A DNA stretch of 64,000 bases from Chryseotalea sp. WA131a (lineage in GTDB: Bacteria > Bacteroidota > Bacteroidia > Cytophagales > Cyclobacteriaceae): contig CP073016.1 in assembly GCA_025370075.1 (NCBI GenBank), forward strand, positions 3,720,001 through 3,784,000. The letters run 5' to 3'. The notes beneath the pieces were generated by a model. It was not told the DNA's origin. It made no database searches and saw only the letters and a list, made by a program, of their open reading frames with translations. The position numbers and the translations under genes were made by a program. Below, piece after piece: positions 34,207 through 42,249 of the stretch. Each line of letters begins with the position of its first letter. Position 1 is the stretch's first letter.

Positions 34207-37077
34207 ATGACCAAGCCAACCCTTCCTTTTTCCGATACTGAGCTAGACGACCTCGACCCCAAAGAATACATCATCATCAAGCGGGCAAGGGTAAATAACC
34301 TAAAAAATTTAAGCGTTGCCATCCCCCGCAATAAGTTAGTGGTAATTACAGGTCTTTCAGGCTCCGGCAAATCATCGTTGGCTTTTGATACGTTGTTTGC
34401 CGAAGGCCAGCGGATGTATGTGGAAAGTCTGAATTCGTATGCCCGCCAGTTTTTGGGGCGGATGGAAAAACCCGAGGTCGATTATATCCGTGGAGTTTCG
34501 CCAGCCATTGCCATTGAGCAAAAAGTAAACACCCGCAATCCTCGCTCCACCGTTGGCACTACTACTGAAATTTATGATTACTTAAAACTGCTCTTCGCCC
34601 GAATAGGCAAAACCTATTCGCCCGTGAGCGGAAATGAAGTAAAGCGCGATACCGTAACGGATGTAGTAGAATTTATCAACAAACAAAAAGAAGGCACGCG
34701 TGTGATGGTGGCCTGCCCCCTAAAAATCCAAAAAGGAAGAAAGCTAGCAGACGAATTAAATCTCCTTTTGAGCAAAGGGTTTGCTAGAGTTTTGATCGAT
34801 GGTGAAGTAAAGTTTATTGAAGAATTGGTGGGAGCGCCAACGGAAGAAGAAGCACCAAAAAAGAAGACATCGGCAAAAGCTAAGAAGGTTGAAGGAGAAG
34901 TGAACATTCTAATTGACCGCGCAGCCATCAACGCAAGTGATGAAGACCTCACCTTCCGATTATCAGACTCTGGTCAAACGGCTTTCTTTGAAGGCCAAGG
35001 GGATTGCGTAATTTATATCGAGGGTCAGGCCAAGAAAAATTTCTCTGATCGATTTGAGTTGGATGGCATCAGTTTTACCGAGCCTTCCATCAATCTGTTT
35101 AGCTTCAATAATCCCTTTGGTGCCTGCCAAACCTGCGAAGGCTTTGGAAAAATTCTTGGCATTGATGAAGACTTGGTGATTCCAGATAAAAGCCTTTCGG
35201 TTTATGAAGGTGCTATTGCCCCTTGGCGGGGAGAAGTGATGAGTGAGTGGGCAAAGCCTTTGTTGAAAAATGGAATCAAGTTCGATTTTCCGGTGCACCG
35301 GCCGATAAGTGAGTTGAGTAGAAAGCAATATGACTTGCTCTGGACCGGTAACGAACACTTCGATGGCTTGCACGAATTCTTTCGCTACCTCGCATCAAAG
35401 ACACATAAAATTCAATACAGGGTTATGCTTTCGCGCTACCGTGGCAGAACCACTTGCCCTGATTGTCGTGGCACAAAGTTGCGCAAAGACGCAGCCTATG
35501 TAAAGATTGCGGATACTTCCATTACCGATTTAGTATTGATGCCCTTGGAAGACGCGTTGGTATTTTTTGAAAACTTAAACCTTCCTGCGTACGAACAAAA
35601 AGTTTCGGATCGGATTTTGACAGAAATCAAAACGCGATTAGAATACATGGTGAAAGTAGGCTTGGGTTATCTCACACTCAACCGTGTTACCTCCACTTTA
35701 TCGGGTGGAGAATTTCAGCGCATCAAATTAGCAACTTCGCTCGGCAGCGCGTTGGTGGGCTCCATGTACATTATGGACGAACCGAGCATTGGCCTACACC
35801 CTCGCGACACGGCCCGCATGGTGGAAGTACTGAAATCTCTTCGCGACATGGGCAATACGGTGATTGTGGTGGAGCACGAGGAAGAAATCATGCGCGCAGC
35901 TGACCAAATCATCGACATCGGTCCCGATGCGGGTTCGCACGGTGGCCATTTGGTTTTTCAGGGAAGCATCAAAGACATTACCGCAAAAACGCAATCGCAC
36001 ACAGCCGAGTATTTGTTTGGCACCGATGAAATTTCCATACCCAAGCAGCGCAGAAAATGGAAAGACTCCATCACACTAATAGGGGCGCGGGAAAACAATC
36101 TTAAAAATTTGAAAATAAAATTTCCATTGGGTGTGCTTACCGTTGTCACGGGAGTGAGCGGCTCTGGAAAATCAACACTCATCAAAAAAGTATTGTATCC
36201 GGCACTGGGCAGATTAACCGGCAATATTGGCGACACGCCTGGCAAATACGACCAACTGGTTGGCGACTTTAACATCATCAAGCAAATTGAATTTGTTGAC
36301 CAAAATCCCATTGGAAAATCATCGCGCTCCAATCCCATTAGTTACGTCAAAGCATACGATGTGATCCGAAACTTATATGCCGACCAACCAATGGCCAAGC
36401 AGCGCGGCTACAAACCTTCTCACTTTTCGTTCAATGTAGAAGGCGGCCGGTGCGAAACGTGCGAAGGGGAAGGTGAAATAAAAGTAGAGATGCAGTTTAT
36501 GGCCGACATCTTTTTGGAATGCGAAAGTTGCCATGGCAAACGCTTTAAGCAAGAAGTATTGGAGGTAGAACACAAAGGTAAATCGATTGCCGATGTGCTG
36601 GACATGACGGTGGAAGAGGGCTTGGAATTTTTCAAAGACAAGAAACCCGTGTGCGATAGAATCCTTCCACTTTTTGATGTGGGCTTAGGTTATGTGAAGT
36701 TGGGGCAGTCCTCCAACTCGCTTTCGGGTGGGGAAGCACAGCGTGTAAAGCTAGCTTCTTTTTTAGGTAAGAACTCACCCGAGAAAGGTGACCACATTCT
36801 TTTTATTTTTGATGAGCCTACAACCGGACTGCATTTTCATGATATTTCAAAACTATTGAAAGCAATGAATGCCTTAGTGGATGAAGGGCACAGCGTGATG
36901 GTAATTGAGCATAACATGGAGGTAATCAAATGTGCCGATTGGATTATTGACCTCGGCCCAGAAGGCGGAGAAAAAAATGGCGGGCAACTTTTATTTGAAG
37001 GTACACCCGAGGAGATGGTGAAGAAAGGAAAAGGCTATACATCGGAATTTTTAAGAAAAAAATATGAATCAAATTAG
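34207..37077 (+). CDS. uvrA: Excinuclease ABC subunit A
   Basis: About 956 residues from the ATG at 34207; the longer frame from 34180 is part of the promoter. It is the damage-recognition ATPase of nucleotide-excision repair. Two ABC modules are present: Walker A GLSGSGKSSLAF (about 48) and GVSGSGKSTLIKK, with signature motifs LSGGEFQRIKLA and LSGGEAQRVKLA. Zinc-binding cysteine pairs are visible as CQTCEGFG, CPDCRGTKL, CETCEGEGE and CESCHGKRF. The insertion between Walker A and signature holds the UvrB-binding and damage-sensing domains. Its end overlaps the GlcG-like gene by 14 bases. Confidence 0.98.
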   Translation: MTKPTLPFSDTELDDLDPKEYIIIKRARVNNLKNLSVAIPRNKLVVITGLSGSGKSSLAFDTLFAEGQRMYVESLNSYARQFLGRMEKPEVDYIRGVSPAIAIEQKVNTRNPRSTVGTTTEIYDYLKLLFARIGKTYSPVSGNEVKRDTVTDVVEFINKQKEGTRVMVACPLKIQKGRKLADELNLLLSKGFARVLIDGEVKFIEELVGAPTEEEAPKKKTSAKAKKVEGEVNILIDRAAINASDEDLTFRLSDSGQTAFFEGQGDCVIYIEGQAKKNFSDRFELDGISFTEPSINLFSFNNPFGACQTCEGFGKILGIDEDLVIPDKSLSVYEGAIAPWRGEVMSEWAKPLLKNGIKFDFPVHRPISELSRKQYDLLWTGNEHFDGLHEFFRYLASKTHKIQYRVMLSRYRGRTTCPDCRGTKLRKDAAYVKIADTSITDLVLMPLEDALVFFENLNLPAYEQKVSDRILTEIKTRLEYMVKVGLGYLTLNRVTSTLSGGEFQRIKLATSLGSALVGSMYIMDEPSIGLHPRDTARMVEVLKSLRDMGNTVIVVEHEEEIMRAADQIIDIGPDAGSHGGHLVFQGSIKDITAKTQSHTAEYLFGTDEISIPKQRRKWKDSITLIGARENNLKNLKIKFPLGVLTVVTGVSGSGKSTLIKKVLYPALGRLTGNIGDTPGKYDQLVGDFNIIKQIEFVDQNPIGKSSRSNPISYVKAYDVIRNLYADQPMAKQRGYKPSHFSFNVEGGRCETCEGEGEIKVEMQFMADIFLECESCHGKRFKQEVLEVEHKGKSIADVLDMTVEEGLEFFKDKKPVCDRILPLFDVGLGYVKLGQSSNSLSGGEAQRVKLASFLGKNSPEKGDHILFIFDEPTTGLHFHDISKLLKAMNALVDEGHSVMVIEHNMEVIKCADWIIDLGPEGGEKNGGQLLFEGTPEEMVKKGKGYTSEFLRKKYESN

Positions 37078-37474
37078 TAAGATTAGTTCGAAAGAAGCAT
37101 TGCTCTTGATTGAGCAAGTGGTGGTAGAGGCTGAAAAAATAAACAAACAAGTCGCAGTGGCTGTCTGTGGCCCAGAGGGTGAACTGATTTCCTTTCTGCG
37201 AATGGATGAGGCGTCTCCCGCTTCTTCTACCATTGCACAAAACAAAGCCTACACTTCAGCACGCGATCGAAAATCTACAAGGGAGATGGGCGAAGGTATG
37301 ATTGCCAAGAGTCGCCCACCAGCATATTGGGGAGATCTTAGAATTACAGGCTTTGGTGGCGGGCTCCCCATTCTGCAAAATTCAAAAGTGATTGGCGGAA
37401 TTGGTGTAAGCGGTCTTTCAGAGGCAGAAGACGAGCGAATTGCACAAGCAGCCATTACAAAAGTTTACGGCTGA
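37064..37474 (+). CDS. GlcG/HbpS family protein
   Basis: 136 residues. The family signature VAVAVCGPEGELISFLRMDEASP, followed by AQNKAYTSARDRKSTREMGE and GGLPILQNSKVIGGIGVSGLSEAEDERIAQAAI, covers the entire GlcG/HbpS fold. HbpS binds haem in Streptomyces and GlcG is of uncertain function; cofactor binding here is unproven. Its ATG lies within the uvrA end, so the two are probably co-transcribed although their roles seem unrelated. Confidence 0.92.
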   Translation: MNQISKISSKEALLLIEQVVVEAEKINKQVAVAVCGPEGELISFLRMDEASPASSTIAQNKAYTSARDRKSTREMGEGMIAKSRPPAYWGDLRITGFGGGLPILQNSKVIGGIGVSGLSEAEDERIAQAAITKVYG

Positions 37475-37548
37475 TTTGCAGCAGAATACCTCCCCCTTTC
37501 GGGTTTTAACATTTCGCAAAGCAAAAATAAATCTCAGACGATAAACAG

Positions 37549-39015
37549 TTAGTACTTAGCCGAACCGCTCGGTGTACTCTTCTTAATAAAATCGCGAATA
37601 TGCTCGTTGGAGGTTGCCAAATCTTCCGCTCGCAAATACATCATGTGGCCACTGCGGTAGCCTTCAAAGCGCAAGCGATCTTTCATTCTTCCACTGGGGT
37701 CTAGTTGCCACATTGAATATTTAGCATCGAAGTATGTAGTCGCACCATCGTAGTAGCCACTTTGAATCATCACGTGCATGTACGGATTTTCGGCCATGGC
37801 CATGCGAAGGTTTTCACCGGTGTTGTCATTTGAATTGTCCCATGGACGAACGGGGCCAAACATATTATACTGCAAATCAGTTTTGTATTTCAATACATCG
37901 CGCAAATAATAGTTGATGGCTGGCGTGAAGGCGTGCAGCCAGGAAGTCAATTCTGAATTGTAATCTGGACTGCTTCCTGCTTGTTGTTTGTCGATGCCTA
38001 AATAGCGCGAATCCAATCGGCCAACGGTAAACCCTTTTTCGCGCAATAGATCTTTCCAAAAATAATTAGTGGGCACAGCTAAATTATGATGCAACACCGT
38101 GCGCTCCGATAGACCAGAAAAACGCGAAACTTTTGCCGCGATTTGTTTTTTCTTTTGCTCGTCCAAAAATCCACCCCTTGCCAACGCGGGAATAAATTCA
38201 TCAATGGTAAATTGCTCTGACTCGGCCAGCACCTCGTTCAAATCTTTTTGTTGCAGGTCGGGGGCAAGTACTTTTTGATACCAAGCGGCTGCAGTATAGT
38301 ACGGGAGTGATAGCGCATCGTTTACGGCACCATCACGTTTTATTCCCAACTCGGTTGGCGAAACCAAAATCACACCGTTCAAATACATCCAATGCGCATT
38401 TTGCAATTCCAACGCCAATCCAGAAACACGTGTAGTGCCGTAGCTTTCGCCAATCAAATATTTAGGTGAAGTCCAGCGGCCTTGGCGGGAAACAAAATTA
38501 TCGACCCAATCACCGAGGTATTTGATATCTGCGTTCACGCCAAAAAAAGTTGACTTTTCTGCTTTGGGATCTAAGATGCGTGAAAAGCCTGTGTTCACGG
38601 GATCGACATAAACGATATCGGCAACATCCAAAATGGAATGCGGATTATCGCGCACGCCATAAGGCTGCACCGGGTAGCCTTCCGAATCGATGTTCAATTG
38701 TTTCGGTCCCGTGTAGGCCACGTGCATCCACACCGATGCAGAGCCTGGCCCACCGTTAAATGAAATCACCAATGGCCGCGTACTTTTATTGGTAACATCG
38801 GTGCGCTCATAATAAATATAAAACAACGAAGCACTTGGCTTGCCTTCAGCATTCCAAACGGGTTGCGTTCCGGCCGTTACTTTATAAGGAACGGGTTTGC
38901 CTTTGATGGTTACAGTGCCTGTAGAGTTTACTGCAGACTCCGCGGGAAGTACGCGCTCTTGCGCAAAAAGGCTAATGGAAAAAAAAATCAGCAGAAAGGT
39001 AAATGTAGACTTCAT
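37549..39015 (-). CDS. S10 family serine carboxypeptidase
   Basis: 488 residues with a signal peptide (ends ISLFAQ). Typical S10 features: the oxyanion loop NGGPGSASVWMH, nucleophile Ser in LIGESYGTTRVSG, Asp in YYDGATTYFDAKY and His in GYRSGHMMYLRAED. The enzyme removes C-terminal residues from peptides at acidic to neutral pH. It probably acts in the periplasm or on the surface. The gene is divergent from the PadR regulator, with a 176-base gap. Confidence 0.94.
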   Translation of the reverse strand: MKSTFTFLLIFFSISLFAQERVLPAESAVNSTGTVTIKGKPVPYKVTAGTQPVWNAEGKPSASLFYIYYERTDVTNKSTRPLVISFNGGPGSASVWMHVAYTGPKQLNIDSEGYPVQPYGVRDNPHSILDVADIVYVDPVNTGFSRILDPKAEKSTFFGVNADIKYLGDWVDNFVSRQGRWTSPKYLIGESYGTTRVSGLALELQNAHWMYLNGVILVSPTELGIKRDGAVNDALSLPYYTAAAWYQKVLAPDLQQKDLNEVLAESEQFTIDEFIPALARGGFLDEQKKKQIAAKVSRFSGLSERTVLHHNLAVPTNYFWKDLLREKGFTVGRLDSRYLGIDKQQAGSSPDYNSELTSWLHAFTPAINYYLRDVLKYKTDLQYNMFGPVRPWDNSNDNTGENLRMAMAENPYMHVMIQSGYYDGATTYFDAKYSMWQLDPSGRMKDRLRFEGYRSGHMMYLRAEDLATSNEHIRDFIKKSTPSGSAKY

Positions 39016-39169
39016 TTTAGTTGTCGATTTATTAGAAAGCTAAAATACGCAGCCTTTTCGGTAAAGGGAAAGCTGAATTTTAAATGCGCATTTGCCTTTA
39101 TGAGCGGTTAAATTCTAATGATACATTTGAAAAGTTCCATTTTTTTTGTTATTTGCTTAACAAAATATA

Positions 39170-39179
39170 AGTATATACT
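39170..39179. promoter_or_regulatory. Palindrome AGTATATACT upstream of padR
   Basis: The 10-base palindrome lies in an A/T-rich promoter-like region 12 bases before the PadR start. It is the size and A/T character expected of a PadR operator, so autorepression of the permease operon is possible. No regulator binding is shown by sequence. Confidence 0.5.
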
Positions 39180-39191
39180 AAATATAAGGAT

Positions 39192-39518
39192 ATGGCGAAA
39201 GAATTTTTGGGCGAATTTGAAGAATTGGTTTTGACCATGGTGGCGGCATTACAAGAGGACGCGTACGGAGCAGCCATCGCAGAAGAAATAGAAACGCGAT
39301 TGAAGCGCGAAGTGAATTTGAGTGCTGTCCATGTCACGCTGTATCGGTTAGAGGATAAAGGCTACATCAAATCAAGTATGGGTGGAGGAACAAACGAGCG
39401 AGGAGGCAGGCGAAAAAGGATTTTTGCGATTACCAGTGCTGGCATGGCGATGTTGAAAGCGATGAAGGAATCGCGCGTTGAGTTGTGGAAGATGGTACCG
39501 CAATTGAAGATGTCTTAA
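39192..39518 (+). CDS. PadR family transcriptional regulator
   Basis: 108 residues matching the PadR winged helix: ELVLTMVAALQEDAYGAAIAEEIETRLKREVNLSAVHVTLYRLEDKGYIKSSMG, then GGRRKRIFAITSAGMAMLKA. PadR proteins are small dimeric repressors, usually autoregulated and often encoded just before the permease genes they control. Here three large orphan permeases begin 55 bases downstream, which is the arrangement known from ADOP-type clusters. Confidence 0.94.
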   Translation: MAKEFLGEFEELVLTMVAALQEDAYGAAIAEEIETRLKREVNLSAVHVTLYRLEDKGYIKSSMGGGTNERGGRRKRIFAITSAGMAMLKAMKESRVELWKMVPQLKMS

Positions 39519-39573
39519 CGATGATTAGTATGGTGCTGCTGATTTAACATGAACGTCCAATCATATCCAAGCA

Positions 39574-42249
39574 ATGAATAATCATGATTATCGCAAAAAT
39601 CAAACTCATAAAAGTTTAAGACTTTTGAAATGGTTCTGCCCAACCCACCTCTACGAAGAAATCGAAGGTGATCTCATTCAGAAATTCGATCGCGATGTGA
39701 AAACGGTTGGAGAAAGAAAAGCGAAGCGGAGATTAATGTGGAATGTGGTGAGGTTTTTTAGGCCGGGTATTTTGTTGAGGAATAGATTTCTAAAGACTAA
39801 AAACATAAACCATATGTTGATACATAATTTTCGATTCTCCGTTCGGCATCTGCTAAAGCAAAAAACGAATTCAGCTATACATATTTTGGGGCTCACGTTG
39901 GCCATTACTGTTTGCTTGTTGATTGGCTTGTTCGTGCAGTTCCAGCTTGGTTTCGATTCGTACCATCATTCTACCGAAAGGATCTATCGGATAAACTCTG
40001 TTTTCAGAGAAAGTGAAATCGATTTTCATTTGTACGCCACGCCACTGCCGCTCGCACAAGCCATTCGCGGGCTGGTAGCGGGCATTGAAAAAGTCGCATT
40101 GACGCGCGCACTGTTTGAAACAACAATTGAAGTCAGTCCTCAGAAAATCCTCAAGCAAAACCACATCCTTGCTGTTGAGCCAGACTTTCTCAACATTTTT
40201 GATATTGACATACTACAAGGCGATGGCCATCAAATCTTGGCCAAACCGCACCATGCACTTATTTCTGAATCAACTGCCAAGAAACTTTTTGGCGATGATG
40301 AGCCTATAGGCAAAACCATTAAATTCAAAAATAAATTTCTCATTACCGTGGGCGGAATTTTTCGCGATCCACCTTCTAACACCAGCCTGCCCGCTTCGAT
40401 GCTGATTTCATATTTAGACAATGATGTGCTGTTGGAAAACGGAGATACTTGGTTCTTTGGTGACTTCACTTGGGTAAAACTTCAAGCTTCAACATACATA
40501 CGTATTCAAGAGAATGCGGATATACAAAATATTACCACGCAGTTAAAAAAGCTCTCTGAGCAAAACATAAATTCATCCCCCACATTAAGTGAAAAAATAA
40601 AAGGCACTTTTGAAGTTCAACCATTGCGCGAAATACATTTCGATACAAAGCATTTTGGCGGTGGCCCGTGGGTAAGTGCCATCAATCGTTCATGGCTTTG
40701 GTTTTTTGTGGGCATCGGTGGCGTTGTGTTGCTGCTGGCGTGCGTTAACTTCCTAAACCTATCGACTGCCCGCGCCTTTACGCGAGCCAAAGAAGTAGGC
40801 ATACGCAAGTCCATTGGCGCAAAAAACAATCAATTGGTTGTGCAGTTTTTGATGGATGCATTTGTGATTATAACTATTGCGGCCGGACTGGCCATTCTCA
40901 TTTCTTCGTTGTCGATTGATAGAGTAAATATGATCGTGGATGCACAAATTCCATGGCAGAGAGTTTGGTCAATCAAAACGATTGCGCTTTTAGCGGGAGG
41001 AATCATTATCATATCTCTACTTACTGGAATTTATCCTGCATGGTTCATCTCCCGCTTCAATCCGATCGCCACGCTCAAGTCGAATTTTGTTTCGGGAAAA
41101 AGTTCTGGCGCATGGCTTCGCAAATCGCTGGTGACGGTCCAATTTGTATTGTCCACCATTTTGATAATTGCCGTATTGGTGATTGCTGCGCAAGTGAACT
41201 ATATTCACGAGAAAGACCTCGGTTTTGAAAAGGACAACATAGTAACAGTCGCAGTAGAAGATGCAAGCAAAGCGCAAAATCTATTGCAAGGCCTTCATCA
41301 ATTGTCTGGCGTAAAAGATGTTTCGCTTTCGCGTACAGCACCTATCAGCAACGACCATTGGTGGAACACAATTAGTCAAAGTGCTACCAGTGAGCAGCGA
41401 TATTCCGTATGCGCCATCCACGCAGATGAGCGGTTCTTTTCCTTTTACAATCTCAAACTTCTGAGCGGTCGTATTCCGCAGCCTTCTGAGTTCATACCAG
41501 AATCCCTTCAGAATGAATCTGGCACAACAAAAGTGGTGGTGAATGAAGACTTGCTGGCGAAACTAAACTTGGGGTCGCCCAGTGAAGCCATTGGCAAACA
41601 TTTTTGGTGGGGCAGCAACGCGGAAATCACCGGTGTGGTTTCAAATTTCCACACCGAGCCACTGATGTTTGGTGTCTCGCCTACCCTTATCACGCAAGGT
41701 CTGAGTCTCTATCAGCAAGTGAACATCAAAATTGAGAAAGGAAGTAACTTCGCTCAGACTATTGAGGCCATTGAGCGGGAGTGGAAAAAGCATTTTCCGG
41801 AGAGCGTGTTTGAAGTTAAATTCCTAGACCAGCAAATCAAACACTTTTATCAACTCACGGAAAGGATTTACAGTTTATTTAAAGTTTTTGCGCTGATGGC
41901 CATACTGATTTCCTGCCTTGGTCTGTGGGGATTGGTGAGCTATGTCGCCACGCAGCGAACCAAAGAAATAAGCATCCGAAAAGTGTTTGGAGCTTCTGTG
42001 CAATCTTTATTGCTTCTGCTTTCGCGCGATTTTATCATCACCATTGGTGTAGCTTTTCTGCTGGCATCGCCATTGGGCTACCTGTTGATGCGGAAACTGC
42101 TTACCAACTTTGCCTATCGAGTGGATATTGGTTGGGACGTGTTTGCTGTTGCCGTATTGTGCCTTGCATTAGTCTCAATGGCTACACTTGGTTTTCAAAT
42201 CGTTCGCACCGCCACCACAAATCCTTCAAGCACGCTGAAAAATGAATGA
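39574..42249 (+). CDS. Prefix-domain orphan ABC permease, copy 1
   Basis: 891 residues. Residues 1-75 are the permease-prefix domain with WFCPTHLYEEIEGDLIQKF and RKAKRRLMWNVVRFFRPG. It is followed by a first membrane helix (about 95-118), a MacB-type periplasmic domain and an FtsX block with AKEVGIRKSIGAK. A second periplasmic domain and a last FtsX block with TKEISIRKVFGAS follow. This is the architecture of acidobacterial-type duplicated orphan permeases. The gene overlaps the next copy by 8 bases (ATGAATGA). The 5' region holds the 94-base sequence shared perfectly with copies 2 and 3. No ATPase gene is in the cluster. Confidence 0.92.
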   Translation: MNNHDYRKNQTHKSLRLLKWFCPTHLYEEIEGDLIQKFDRDVKTVGERKAKRRLMWNVVRFFRPGILLRNRFLKTKNINHMLIHNFRFSVRHLLKQKTNSAIHILGLTLAITVCLLIGLFVQFQLGFDSYHHSTERIYRINSVFRESEIDFHLYATPLPLAQAIRGLVAGIEKVALTRALFETTIEVSPQKILKQNHILAVEPDFLNIFDIDILQGDGHQILAKPHHALISESTAKKLFGDDEPIGKTIKFKNKFLITVGGIFRDPPSNTSLPASMLISYLDNDVLLENGDTWFFGDFTWVKLQASTYIRIQENADIQNITTQLKKLSEQNINSSPTLSEKIKGTFEVQPLREIHFDTKHFGGGPWVSAINRSWLWFFVGIGGVVLLLACVNFLNLSTARAFTRAKEVGIRKSIGAKNNQLVVQFLMDAFVIITIAAGLAILISSLSIDRVNMIVDAQIPWQRVWSIKTIALLAGGIIIISLLTGIYPAWFISRFNPIATLKSNFVSGKSSGAWLRKSLVTVQFVLSTILIIAVLVIAAQVNYIHEKDLGFEKDNIVTVAVEDASKAQNLLQGLHQLSGVKDVSLSRTAPISNDHWWNTISQSATSEQRYSVCAIHADERFFSFYNLKLLSGRIPQPSEFIPESLQNESGTTKVVVNEDLLAKLNLGSPSEAIGKHFWWGSNAEITGVVSNFHTEPLMFGVSPTLITQGLSLYQQVNIKIEKGSNFAQTIEAIEREWKKHFPESVFEVKFLDQQIKHFYQLTERIYSLFKVFALMAILISCLGLWGLVSYVATQRTKEISIRKVFGASVQSLLLLLSRDFIITIGVAFLLASPLGYLLMRKLLTNFAYRVDIGWDVFAVAVLCLALVSMATLGFQIVRTATTNPSSTLKNE
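39691..39784 (+). repeat. 94-base perfect repeat, unit 1 (within permease copy 1)
   Basis: The segment encoding DVKTVGERKAKRRLMWNV and following residues is identical, base for base, to 42344-42437 and 44985-45078. Synonymous positions are conserved too, while the rest of the three genes has diverged. Confidence 0.95.
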
